From an uncultured Eubacteriales bacterium (GTDB lineage: Bacteria; Bacillota; Clostridia; Christensenellales; Aristaeellaceae), in the NCBI GenBank assembly GCA_900315675.1, contig OMZY01000018.1, positions 1 to 64,000 on the forward strand: DNA of 64,000 nucleotides, in the 5' to 3' direction. Shown here piece after piece: positions 1-7,919 of this stretch. The notes under the pieces were generated by a model, which had not been told where the DNA came from, made no database searches, and saw nothing but the letters and a program-made list of their open reading frames with translations. Position 1 is the stretch's first letter. Each line of letters begins with the position of its first letter. A program made the position numbers and the translations under genes.

Positions 1-2
1 GA

Positions 3-572
3 ATAACCGCCCGACCTATCCGACACAATGGCCAAGTGTCGGATAGGAACGGCAAAATTTTTTGCACTTCTATTGCTTCTTTATCACACATAAGCAAAGA
101 GGAAGAGATTGAAGCGGAAGGCGAGATTTTCCGTGCGGCCAGGGAATCCGGTGTGAAGGTGCTGGATAACAGCAATCCGCTGAACATTCCCCTGGGGAAG
201 AGCGATATCCTGCTGACAGGGATTGGCTGGATTGATGGCAAACTGCATGTGCGGGTACAGAACAAAGGCAGGGAAAACCGTGTCTGGGGTCCTGATCTGT
301 ATATCAGTAATGTGGAGATTACAGCCACGCCTTTGAATGATGACGGTTCTGATCCTGCAAACCGGTACGACTACGGTTCAGCGGCCCTCCCGATTGAATG
401 GTATGACAATGATGCAGGAATGGTATACCAGAGAGAGGATATCCTGAACTGCGCACTGGAGGACATGGCCAGGGTTCAGCTCACAGCGCGTGTCAGCATA
501 CAGGAAAGCGCGCTGTCAGACGACTGGAGCGTTGAATTCCCGCTGAGTATGATCTGCGCGGAAGAAAAATAA
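3..572 (+). CDS. Unrecognised protein, 5' end outside the window
   Basis: The frame is open to the left edge, so the gene probably begins upstream; the first usable in-window start is a GTG at 36 without a convincing ribosome binding site. I do not recognise the family. The visible part is acidic and rich in predicted beta strands (LHVRVQNKG, LYISNVEITATPL, ARVQLTARVSI), like a beta-sandwich module at the end of a longer surface or sensor protein. No membrane segment or catalytic motif is visible. A terminator follows the stop. Confidence 0.6.
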   Translation: MTARPIRHNGQVSDRNGKIFCTSIASLSHISKEEEIEAEGEIFRAARESGVKVLDNSNPLNIPLGKSDILLTGIGWIDGKLHVRVQNKGRENRVWGPDLYISNVEITATPLNDDGSDPANRYDYGSAALPIEWYDNDAGMVYQREDILNCALEDMARVQLTARVSIQESALSDDWSVEFPLSMICAEEK

Positions 573-594
573 AACAAAAACCAATCGGAGAAAG

Positions 595-624
595 CAGTTC
601 CCTGCGGGGGACTGTTTTCTTTTG
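595..624 (+). terminator. Intrinsic terminator
   Basis: CAGTTCCC pairs with GGGGACTG around a 4-nt loop (one G-T pair), followed by TTTTCTTTT, 23 bases after the preceding stop. No gene or clear promoter was seen in the remaining bases up to 790. Confidence 0.7.
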
Positions 625-790
625 CCTGAGCGAAAAGAAGGGAGGGAACTGTTTCTTTTTATTTGGAATGGTAGGTAGTTAAAGGCGTTGGTGTTCCGGA
701 GGCAGGGCAGCGGGGCTGGAATGAGGAACGGGGAGGCGGTTTGGATCGTTCTATGGATAACGGGAAAAATCCCGGAGAGGAGTTGATTTG

Positions 791-2040
791 ATGCGAAACA
801 AGACGATGACGAACGGACTGAAAATGATCAGGCGCGCGCTGGCGCTGTGCCTGTGCCTGGTGCTGGCGGCGGCTGCCGCCGGCGCGGAGGATATGACAGT
901 GCTTTCCTCCGGTGCGGAGGACTGGCTGAATTATGAGTGCACGCTGCCGGACGGACGGATCCTGCTGACCGGCGGGAAGATGGAAAACGGCCGGGACGGC
1001 AGCTTTGTCCCCTGGATCATCTGCATGAACCAGGACCGGACGGTGAGCTGGGAACTGATTGACCGGCAGGAGGAGGGTAGCACCGCAGCCGGCCGCGCGG
1101 CCGTGCTGGAGGACGGAACCATCGCGGTGAACATCGGGAACATACGGAAAAGGAAATGATCAGGTTTTTCACCAAGGACGGAGAAAAGGCCAGGCTGGAC
1201 CTGGAACTGCCGTCCGCCGCGATTATAGAGGCGGCGGAAGCGTCCTACGTGATGCTGACCGACGCGGAGGACGGAGGCGAACAGACCATCCTGATGGACT
1301 ATGAAGGGAAGGAGCTGCTCCGGTACAGCGGGGTGAGCTTGCCCAACGGATACGGCTATAAAGTGAAGGGCGGGGAGGACCTGGTGCTCTACGGCCAGGA
1401 CGGCGCGGTGGACGGCCGCGCCCGGCTGGTGAAGCTGAACGGCCTGCAGAACACGGTGCTGTGGGAAACGGTGCTGGATTTCCAGCGGCCCGATACGGAT
1501 ACCGCCGCCCTGTGCCAGGCTGTGAAAACCACGGACGGCGGATACGCCGCCTGGCTGCGGGAGTCCGCCTTCGGCCAGGGAGAGGAGCTTTATAAGGATA
1601 CGGACATCCTGGTGAAATTCGACGCGGAGGGCAAGGTCCAGTGGATGGACGCGGAAAGCTTTGCGAAGGATCGCCAGAATATCCGGCAGATAGCCGCGTT
1701 TAACGGCAAAATTGTGGTTTCCTGCGTGTCCGACGGACCGGACGCCCTGGATATGAATATGCCCCAGGTGTTCCGCTGGTACGGGGATGAGGGAACCCGG
1801 CGGGGAACCACGGAAGTGAAACTGGACCCGCAGGCCTTTGCAGCGGTGAAGGAATCCCTGGACGCAAAGGACGCGGGCACCAAACGGACGCCTTCCGCCT
1901 ATGAGGTGCAGATGATCCCCATGGAGGACGGCCTGTGGGCGATGGAAAGCTGCTGCGTGTGGGAAAACGAAGAGGACGAGAACGCGGATTCCATTTTTGA
2001 AAGCCATGAAATTGCCCTGGTGAAGGTTCCGGAACCGTAA
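791..2040 (+). pseudogene. Secreted beta-propeller-like protein split by a one-base frameshift
   Basis: Two overlapping frames make one protein. The first (ATG 791, after GGAGAGGAG; TTG 788 is a poorer start) has a signal peptide ending near AAAAAGA and stops at 1159. The second, from about 1139 to 2040, continues the same kind of sequence, including a TTDGGYAAW strand of the type found in propeller-like repeats. Adding one G to the GGG at 1136-1138 joins them as ...VNIG-EHTEKE-MIRF..., giving about 416 residues. Either the gene is broken or the assembly lost a base in a G-run. The downstream half might restart at ATG 1156, whose ATGA overlaps the first stop, but it would lack a signal peptide. 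Function unknown; probably extracellular. Confidence 0.7.
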
Positions 2041-2060
2041 CAAACCTGAAGTGAATAATA

Positions 2061-2092
2061 AAGCCAGAGGGAATATGTTTCCTCTGGCTTTG
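2061..2092. terminator. Bidirectional terminator
   Basis: AAGCCAGAGG and CCTCTGGCTT form a 10-bp stem between two convergent genes. The A and T tracts flanking it let it serve both strands. Confidence 0.75.
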
Positions 2093-2126
2093 CTATCTAT
2101 GTGTTTTCCGGAAAGTGAAATCTTCC

Positions 2127-3128
2127 TTACTTTTTCCGCAGCGCGCCGATCACGACTGCGACGGCGCCGTAAGCGACGGCGGCAATGGGCCAGACAATCC
2201 AGGAGTCCTGTCCGTGGTTCTTCCCCGTGAAGAGCCAGAGCAGGTAGCCGGCGGTGACCAGGCACCAGTAGGCGCCGGAGATGAAACCGAAGTGCCGGGT
2301 GCTTTCCTTGCTGCTGCGGGTGTATTCCCCTTCCTCTAGCAGCATCTGATAGCTGCCCTGGATGATGGAAACCCGGACGATCAGCATGACGCCGATGGCG
2401 GAAAGCACCAGGATGGCCGCGAGGCCGATGACCTGCAGGAAGGAATCCTCCTTGCAGACAATCAGGCTCAGGAACAGGGGAATGCAGGAGGCGACGCACA
2501 GCAGGATGCCGGTGATCAGGTAACGGGAATGAACGGGCTGGAATTTCTCCTTCCGGTCCTTTACCATGCCGCTGACGCCGTAAAGGGTTTCCACCGGCTC
2601 CTTTTCCAGGTACTCATAGGGAGCGATCCGGAGGCCGGAGGTGATGAACAGGCCCACAGCCGGCAGGATCATCAGGATCAGGATGGCCAGGCCGAGGCCC
2701 GTGGCAGCCTGCGCGGTCCAGTTCCACAGGCCGAATTCATGAATGCCGCCCAGCAGGATCAGCGCCACCGGGGACAGGATGCACAGCAGAACGCCCAGGG
2801 CTACGCGCCGGGAGTTTTCCTCCTTAATTTTCAGGAAGGCGTTGGCTTCCTCCATGCCGACGGTGCGGGAGGGATTGTCCGGCATCGTTTCCCGGGAAAG
2901 ATCCGTGCCCGCTGCCGCGTCCGCCGGCTCCAGGTTGTCCTTCAGCAGGTAATCGGTGCTGACGCCGAACAGCTCTGACAGCTGAATAATCCGGGCCATA
3001 TCCGGGACGGACTGGGCACCCTCCCACTTGGAAACAGCCTGGCGGCTGACGTTCAGCTTCTCGGCCAGTTCTTCCTGAGACCAGCCGCTCTTTTTTCTTA
3101 AGTCCACTAATTTGTCCGCAAAGATCAT
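2127..3128 (-). CDS. XRE-family regulator with membrane domain
   Basis: Residues 1-70 form a Cro/CI helix-turn-helix (WSQEELAEKLNVSRQAVSKW), so the N-terminus should bind DNA. After a linker there are several hydrophobic segments between about 110 and 330 (for example VALGVLLCILSPVALILLG and VIGLAAILVLSAIGVMLIV), so the protein is membrane-anchored. Such one-component regulators are common in Clostridia and usually act on nearby or their own genes; the ligand is unknown. ATG 3128 follows AAGGAGG at a normal distance. It diverges from the ArsR gene across about 260 bases. Confidence 0.85.
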   Translation of the reverse strand: MIFADKLVDLRKKSGWSQEELAEKLNVSRQAVSKWEGAQSVPDMARIIQLSELFGVSTDYLLKDNLEPADAAAGTDLSRETMPDNPSRTVGMEEANAFLKIKEENSRRVALGVLLCILSPVALILLGGIHEFGLWNWTAQAATGLGLAILILMILPAVGLFITSGLRIAPYEYLEKEPVETLYGVSGMVKDRKEKFQPVHSRYLITGILLCVASCIPLFLSLIVCKEDSFLQVIGLAAILVLSAIGVMLIVRVSIIQGSYQMLLEEGEYTRSSKESTRHFGFISGAYWCLVTAGYLLWLFTGKNHGQDSWIVWPIAAVAYGAVAVVIGALRKK

Positions 3129-3316
3129 TTTATGTTATCCTCCTTGGCTTTGTCCCTTTCGGGCAAGGCCAGCATAACCGATCCGGCGGTGGCATGCTAT
3201 CAAACAGGGCTGGAAATGCCGCAACCGGCAGTTGCGAATCCTTTGTTTTCGCGGTTTCCCTGATTGTAGCACAACTGTTTTGCGGCGAAAAGGCAAAAAC
3301 CGGAAAATCCGGTCCC

Positions 3317-3346
3317 TTGACAGGAGGGCGGGTCTGCCGATATCAT
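3317..3346 (+). promoter_or_regulatory. Promoter of the arsR-type gene
   Basis: TTGACA (3317-3322) and TATCAT (3341-3346) are separated by 18 bases, placing transcription start about 40 bases before the ATG at 3391. Confidence 0.5.
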
Positions 3347-3390
3347 CAGAGAAGAGAAACGGTTATGGAAAAGAACGGAGGGACGCGGCG

Positions 3391-3699
3391 ATGGAAAGTC
3401 AGTATATGAAACTGGCGAAGGCTTTCAAGGCGCTGTCTGACCCGAAACGGGTCAAGATTGTGGATATGCTTTCCTGCGGGGAAATGTGCGGCTGCGTCCT
3501 GCTGAAGTGTTTCGAGATTACCCAGCCCACGCTGGCCCATGATATGAAGGTGCTGAGCGAGGCCGGGATTGTGACCAGCCGGCGGGAGGGGAAAAAGACC
3601 TATTATTCCCTGGACCGGAAAGCCCTGGAGAGAATGAGCAAACGGGTGCGTGATATGCTGAGCCGGGAGCCGGAGAAGGAATCCAAAACCGGGAAATGA
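3391..3699 (+). CDS. ArsR/SmtB-family repressor
   Basis: A 102-residue winged-helix repressor. The segment EMCGCVLL carries a Cys-x-Cys pair (C33, C35) at the position used by ArsR to sense As(III)/Sb(III), and ITQPTLAHDMKVLSEAG is the recognition helix. ATG 3391 is chosen because it follows GGAGGGA at 8-9 bases and starts at the conserved domain; longer frames upstream have no conserved sequence. The stop lies in the stem of a terminator, so it is probably monocistronic. The palindrome at 3757 downstream is a possible target. No arsenic efflux gene lies in the window, so the inducer is uncertain. Confidence 0.85.
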   Translation: MESQYMKLAKAFKALSDPKRVKIVDMLSCGEMCGCVLLKCFEITQPTLAHDMKVLSEAGIVTSRREGKKTYYSLDRKALERMSKRVRDMLSREPEKESKTGK

Positions 3700-3711
3700 C
3701 CCGGTTTTTTT
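3686..3711 (+). terminator. Intrinsic terminator overlapping the stop
   Basis: AAACCGGG and CCCGGTTT flank a 5-6 base loop, then a T tract. The TGA stop (3697-3699) is in the loop region. Confidence 0.8.
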
Positions 3712-3732
3712 CATGCCTTGTAAAACTGTATA

Positions 3733-3772
3733 TTGTATCCATTTCTAAATTGAAATATAGAAATATTTCTAT
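3733..3772 (+). promoter_or_regulatory. Promoter with palindromic operator
   Basis: TTGTAT (3733) and TATAGA (3756) are 17 bases apart. A perfect 16-bp palindrome, ATAGAAATATTTCTAT (3757-3772), covers the -10 element, and a second inverted pair (ATTTC/GAAAT, 3741-3756) sits beside it. This suits a dimeric repressor; the ArsR-type protein just upstream is the obvious candidate, by inference. Confidence 0.5.
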
Positions 3773-3841
3773 TGATTTTGTGTGCGCGGAAGCATAGAAT
3801 AGCCATGGGACGAAGTCCCGTGAAAAGGAGGATAAAAACCT

Positions 3842-4690
3842 ATGAAAAAGTTTATTGCCCTGTTGGTTTCCCTGATGCTTCTCCTGACGGCTGCAGCTTC
3901 CCTCGCGGAGGGTGAGATCCTGCTGGGCCAGGTGGACTGCGCCGCCCATGGCGACCGCGCTTTTGCCGTGATCACCGTGGCGCTGCAGGACGATGTGATT
4001 GTGGCTGCCAAGATCGATGAGTTCCAGTTCATGGCTGACCGGGAAGACCTGAAGGCTGTGGGCGTTCCGAACAGCGACGCCGCTTTCGGCCAGAACTATC
4101 CTGAAGGCCAGGTGCTCGGCTCCAAGCGGGCGAACAGCGATCTGTACAGCCTGAACATGCAGCGCGCCGGTTCCACCGTGCAGATTGCCGCCAACTTCAA
4201 CGCCATCGAAGCCTATGTGAAGGGCAAGACCGTCACGGAACTGGAAGCGATCGTGAACGGCTATACCGAAGAGACCAAGGCTGACTTCATCGACGCCGTG
4301 ACCGGTGCCACCACCGCGGACACCTGGGGTTATGTGCGGGGCGTCCTGGCTGCCGCCAAGGCTGCCCAGCTGAAGGCCGGTACCTACACCTTCTATAACA
4401 AGACCGGTGAGAACGTTACGGAACTGTACCTGATCAACAACCTGACCGGCGAACAGGGCCCCAACTACGCGGTGAACGGCTTTGCCGCCGACGCGAAGTA
4501 TGTGATCACCCGTTCCGCCACCCCCGAGGAGATCGAGGCGGGCTTCAGCATGACCGTTGCCTTCAAGACCGAGGGCGGCTATGAAGCGAAGTTCGAAACC
4601 CTGCACATTGAGGAAGCTCCGATCACCCTGCTGGCGCAGGACGCCCTGACCGGCGCGACCCCGATCAGCTTTTTCGCTCCCGCGGAATAA
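3842..4690 (+). CDS. Secreted FMN-binding-type protein with two flavinylation motifs
   Basis: Signal peptide (residues 1-21, cut near SLAEGE, no lipobox Cys), then two similar halves. The first ends in DAVTGATT (about residues 150-157) and the second in DALTGATP near the C-terminus. Both match the D-x-x-T-G-A-T sequence on whose last Thr the flavin transferase ApbE places FMN in NqrC/RnfG and PplA-type proteins. I infer an extracellular electron carrier holding two covalent flavins. No apbE, ndh2 or eet gene is in the window. It faces an extracellular thioredoxin across a shared terminator, fitting redox work outside the membrane. ATG 3842 follows AAAGGAGG. Confidence 0.7.
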   Translation: MKKFIALLVSLMLLLTAAASLAEGEILLGQVDCAAHGDRAFAVITVALQDDVIVAAKIDEFQFMADREDLKAVGVPNSDAAFGQNYPEGQVLGSKRANSDLYSLNMQRAGSTVQIAANFNAIEAYVKGKTVTELEAIVNGYTEETKADFIDAVTGATTADTWGYVRGVLAAAKAAQLKAGTYTFYNKTGENVTELYLINNLTGEQGPNYAVNGFAADAKYVITRSATPEEIEAGFSMTVAFKTEGGYEAKFETLHIEEAPITLLAQDALTGATPISFFAPAE

Positions 4691-4712
4691 GCTTTTCCGA
4701 AAAGGAAAAAAA

Positions 4713-4744
4713 CAAGCCAGGGGAACCGTGCGTTCCCCTGGCTT
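4713..4744. terminator. Bidirectional terminator
   Basis: AAGCCAGGGGAAC and GTTCCCCTGGCTT form a 13-bp stem with a 4-nt loop between two convergent genes. Confidence 0.85.
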
Positions 4745-4758
4745 TATTGTATGCCGTT

Positions 4759-5280
4759 TTACAGATCCACCCGGACTTCATTCAGCAGGCTGTCAAACAG
4801 TTCCGTAAATGCGTCTGTGGAAACCTTCGCGCCCACGTCCACATAAACGATTTTTCCGTCCCGGTCCACGATCAGGGTGGTGGGGATGGCGTTCCCCCGC
4901 ATGCGGCTGAAGATGCCGGTTTCGTCACGGCCGATCCGGAAACTCAGGCCGTTCTGCTCCGCAAAGCGCTGGAGTTTTTTGATCGTGTCCGTTTCCTCCA
5001 CGCTCAGGGCGATCACGTCAATGCGGTCCGCGTACTGCTGCCAGGCGTCCTGCAGGAAGGGGAATTCCATGCGGCAGGGGCCGCACCAGGTGGCCCAGAA
5101 ATTGATCAGCACCAGGTCATGGCTTTTCAGGGATTCCGACAGGGTGAAGTCTTCGCCGTCGAGGGTCTTCACGGTAAAATCGGGAAGGGTTTTGCCGTAA
5201 TAAGACTCAGGATCCGCCAGCGCGCCCGCGGCGCCCAGCAGGAGTACCAGGGTCAGGGCGAAGGCAATCAGTTTTTTCAT
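4759..5280 (-). CDS. Secreted TlpA/ResA-type thioredoxin
   Basis: 173 residues: signal peptide (MKKLIAFALTLVLLLGAAGA, cut near ALADPE) and an AhpC/TSA-thioredoxin fold. WATWCGPCRMEF contains the CxxC redox pair, and NAIPTTLIVDRDG holds the cis-Pro loop. Such proteins reduce disulfides outside the membrane, for example in cytochrome maturation or oxidised surface proteins. ATG 5280 is preferred over longer in-frame extensions because it begins the signal peptide and follows AAAAGGAG. There is no Cys for lipid anchoring, so it is probably released or held by partners. Neighbouring the flavinylated protein suggests a shared extracellular redox role. Confidence 0.88.
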   Translation of the reverse strand: MKKLIAFALTLVLLLGAAGALADPESYYGKTLPDFTVKTLDGEDFTLSESLKSHDLVLINFWATWCGPCRMEFPFLQDAWQQYADRIDVIALSVEETDTIKKLQRFAEQNGLSFRIGRDETGIFSRMRGNAIPTTLIVDRDGKIVYVDVGAKVSTDAFTELFDSLLNEVRVDL

Positions 5281-5475
5281 TTGACCATTCTCCTTTTTAA
5301 CAGGACAGTTCAGATGGTTTTTCATTCGATACGGCGAAGGAGAAGTCCTGCCTGCAATGGCAGGAACTGCCGTTGCAGGCAGAATTCTTAATTCTGAATT
5401 CCCAAACATCTTTCCCTTTTTATCCCTTCGGAATTCTGTTATAATCCGGATAAGTTTTGATGGGGAGAATTGTGT

Positions 5476-5790
5476 ATGGCTACACCGAATCAGAGGCAGT
5501 GGGCCCAGGCCAGGGACCGCTTGGCGGGGACGATCACATCGCTGGGATTTCCGGAGGAATTTGCCGACCTGCTGGCCAAACAGCTGGGAAGCCCCCGATC
5601 CATTGACCGGATGACGGACTGGCTGTACCACGTCCGCCCACACAGCGTGGAGATGGTGGTGGACGAGATGCTGGCCATCTGCTCGGACGTTGAAGCCTGG
5701 CGGAAGAAAAAGGAAAGCGAGGAAGCCCAGTGGGGCTATACCCGCTGGCTGAACAGCGAAACACGCTGGAAAAACGAGGAAGAAGAATAA
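5476..5790 (+). CDS. Small soluble protein of unknown function
   Basis: 104 residues, unrecognised. It is mostly helical, rich in Trp and Arg (MTDWLYHVRPHSVEMVVDEM), and ends in an acidic tail, with no signal peptide or membrane segment. ATG 5476 follows GGGGAG by 8 bases. Its stop lies two bases before the ATG of the MFS transporter, so the two are very probably co-transcribed and perhaps translationally coupled. A regulatory partner of the transporter is conceivable, but nothing in the sequence shows it. Confidence 0.7.
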   Translation: MATPNQRQWAQARDRLAGTITSLGFPEEFADLLAKQLGSPRSIDRMTDWLYHVRPHSVEMVVDEMLAICSDVEAWRKKKESEEAQWGYTRWLNSETRWKNEEEE

Positions 5791-5792
5791 AG

Positions 5793-6974
5793 ATGGAAAA
5801 GAATTACCGGAAGACCCTGATCGCCTGCTACCTGGGCTTCATCACCCAGGCAATCGCCGCCAATTTCGCACCCCTTCTGTTCCTGAAGCTGCATACGGAC
5901 TATGCGATCCCGCTGGGCAAGATCGCCCTGATCCCCATGGTCTTTTTCCTGACCCAGCTGCTGGTGGACGTGCTTTGCGCGCGGTTTGTGGATTCCATCG
6001 GCTACCGGCGCTGTATTGTGATGTCTGAAATCACCTCCTGCCTGGGCCTGGCAGGCCTGGCCTTTATTCCGGACCTGTTCGGGGATCCGTTCATCGGCAT
6101 CCTGGTCTGCGTGGTGATCTATGCCATCGGCAGCGGCCTGATTGAGGTGCTGGTCAGCCCCATCGTGGAGGCCTGCCCCTTTGAACACAAGGACGCGGTC
6201 ATGAGCCTGCTGCACTCCTTCTACTGCTGGGGCTGCGTGGGCGTGATCCTGCTGTCCACCGCCTTCTTCGCGGTATTCGGAATCGATCACTGGAAGTGGC
6301 TGGCCTGCGTCTGGGCGCTGATTCCGCTGTATAACATCTACAACTTCGCCACCTGCCCCATTGAGCGGCTGACGGAGGAAGGAAAGGGCATGACGATCGG
6401 CGGACTGTTTAAGCTGAAGATCTTCTGGATTGCCATTGTGCTCATGGTCTGCGCCGGCGCTTCCGAGCTGGCCATGGCCCAGTGGGCGTCCGCTTTTACG
6501 GAGGCGGCCCTCGGATTCTCCAAGACCGTGGGCGACCTGGTGGGCCCCTGTCTGTTTGCCGTGGCTATGGGCGTCTGCCGCGTAATCTACGGGAAGTTCG
6601 GCCCGAAGATGAACCTGACAAAGTTCATGATCGGCTCCGGCGTCCTGTGCCTGTGCTGCTACCTGCTGGCCAGCCTGTCCGCCAGCCCGGTGCTGGGCCT
6701 GGTGGGCTGCGTGTGCTGCGGCTTCTCCGTGGGCATCATGTGGCCGGGAACGATCAGCATCACCTCGCCCCGGATTCCCACCGGCGGCACGGCGCTGTTT
6801 GCCCTGCTGGCCATGGCGGGGGACCTGGGCGGCGCCTTCGGCCCGAGCCTGGTGGGCACCGTGACCCAGCAGGCAGGAGATAACCTGCAGACCGGCATCC
6901 TGGCCGGAAGCATTTTCCCGCTGGTGCTGATTATTGCCCTGGTGCTGCTGGGCAGGAAAACAAAAAAGAGCTGA
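5793..6974 (+). CDS. Major facilitator superfamily transporter
   Basis: 393 residues with about 12 hydrophobic segments in two halves. In the loop after helix 2, DVLCARFVDSIGYRRC corresponds to MFS motif A (usually GxLaDrxGrRr). The C-terminal half has a small-residue-rich helix (LVGCVCCGFSVGIMWPG) resembling sugar/nucleoside MFS members. It should be a proton-coupled permease of the cytoplasmic membrane; the substrate cannot be read. ATG 5793 is chosen over longer frames because upstream codons overlap the preceding gene and are not hydrophobic. GAGGAAGAAG serves as ribosome binding site. Confidence 0.85.
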   Translation: MEKNYRKTLIACYLGFITQAIAANFAPLLFLKLHTDYAIPLGKIALIPMVFFLTQLLVDVLCARFVDSIGYRRCIVMSEITSCLGLAGLAFIPDLFGDPFIGILVCVVIYAIGSGLIEVLVSPIVEACPFEHKDAVMSLLHSFYCWGCVGVILLSTAFFAVFGIDHWKWLACVWALIPLYNIYNFATCPIERLTEEGKGMTIGGLFKLKIFWIAIVLMVCAGASELAMAQWASAFTEAALGFSKTVGDLVGPCLFAVAMGVCRVIYGKFGPKMNLTKFMIGSGVLCLCCYLLASLSASPVLGLVGCVCCGFSVGIMWPGTISITSPRIPTGGTALFALLAMAGDLGGAFGPSLVGTVTQQAGDNLQTGILAGSIFPLVLIIALVLLGRKTKKS

Positions 6975-6980
6975 TGAATG

Positions 6981-7020
6981 AAAAAACCGGCGCTGCTGAA
7001 GAAGCAGCGCCGGTTTTTTT
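6981..7020. terminator. Strong bidirectional terminator
   Basis: AACCGGCGCTGCT pairs with AGCAGCGCCGGTT (5-nt loop) with A and T tracts on either side, between the convergent MFS and MerR genes. Confidence 0.92.
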
Positions 7021-7029
7021 TCCGGGTTT

Positions 7030-7761
7030 TTAGTTTGCGCAGTAAACAGCAATCGCTTTCGCGGAGAATTCCGCGGTACCTATACCGCCTGCCCGGTCAA
7101 TGTTTTCCGTCATCTCCCCGCCGGCGGCATACATTTGCCCGAGGCCGGAGAGGATCGGTTCGGTGCAGTTGTAATAGTGCGCTGTGATGAAGTCCTGCAG
7201 CCGGCGGACCAGGGCCTGGGCCGCCTCCCCGGCGGGATCCGTATCCCGGATGGCGCCGAAGTCGGCAAAGATTGCCATCATCTGCCGGTTCAGTTCCGCA
7301 TTCTCCGTATCGGTTCTTCCTTTTGCTTTCTGCTCAAATTCCTTGTATGCCGGGGTGTCTCCCCAGGCTTCCTTTGCCCGGGCGGCATATTCATCCAGCT
7401 TTTTGGTATCAAAGGCTGAAAAATCCATGTTTTGTTTCACTCCTGTTGTCTGGATTCCACGGGCGAGGGCAATCAGCCGGTCCAGGCGTTCCTTCTTCAG
7501 CTCCAGCAGCTCAACCTGCTGTTCCAGTGCCTTGCAGCGGTCAAAGGCGGGACTCTGGATGATCTGCCGGATTTCCTTCAGCGGAAATTCCAGTTCCCGG
7601 AACAGGAGAATCTGCTGCAGGGTTTCCAGGGCTGTATCGTCATACAGCCGGTAGCCCGCTTCGGTGTATTCCGCGGGCGGCAGCAAACCGATCCTGTCAT
7701 AGTACTGCAGGGTGCGTATACTCACTCCTGTCAGCCTGCTTACCTCGTGAACCGTCATCAT
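7030..7761 (-). CDS. MerR-family regulator with TipAS effector domain
   Basis: 243 residues. The N-terminus (MMTVHEVSRLTGVSIRTLQY) is a MerR winged helix, followed by the dimerising coiled coil (about 80-115) and a TipAS domain (about 125-240). In TipA and Mta this domain traps drugs, and MerR proteins activate by untwisting promoters with over-long spacers. Both promoters in the gap to the divergent rubredoxin gene have 19-bp spacers, so autoregulation and activation of the rubrerythrin operon are likely. This would be an unusual target for a TipAS sensor. Start: ATG 7761 or the adjacent ATG 7758, both after GGGAGGA. Confidence 0.9.
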   Translation of the reverse strand: MMTVHEVSRLTGVSIRTLQYYDRIGLLPPAEYTEAGYRLYDDTALETLQQILLFRELEFPLKEIRQIIQSPAFDRCKALEQQVELLELKKERLDRLIALARGIQTTGVKQNMDFSAFDTKKLDEYAARAKEAWGDTPAYKEFEQKAKGRTDTENAELNRQMMAIFADFGAIRDTDPAGEAAQALVRRLQDFITAHYYNCTEPILSGLGQMYAAGGEMTENIDRAGGIGTAEFSAKAIAVYCAN

Positions 7762-7791
7762 GATCCGGCGTCCTCCCTTCGTGGTAAGTTT

Positions 7792-7822
7792 ATCATAAAC
7801 TATGACGTAACGTCAGAGTCAA
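7792..7822 (-). promoter_or_regulatory. MerR-type promoter of the regulator gene
   Basis: Reading leftwards: TTGACT (7822-7817), 19-base spacer, TATGAT (7797-7792). The spacer contains the palindrome TGACGTTACGTCA. Confidence 0.7.
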
Positions 7823-7834
7823 GCTTTTTTTTGA

Positions 7835-7865
7835 TTGACTTAGAGTACACTCCAGGGTTTAGTAT
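7835..7865 (+). promoter_or_regulatory. MerR-type promoter of the rubrerythrin operon
   Basis: TTGACT (7835-7840) and TAGTAT (7860-7865) are 19 bases apart, with the inverted pair GAGT-AC-ACTC in the spacer. Transcription would start near 7872, about 48 bases before the first gene. Confidence 0.7.
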
Positions 7866-7919
7866 ACAGATACGGAAAAACAGCGCTGAAGATAAAAAAA
7901 CGAGCAAAAAGGAGGGAAG

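Noticed and set aside
931-2499. 522-codon minus-strand frame over the broken secreted gene
   Set aside because: Crosses two real genes on opposite strands; Arg/Pro-rich, no conserved motif.
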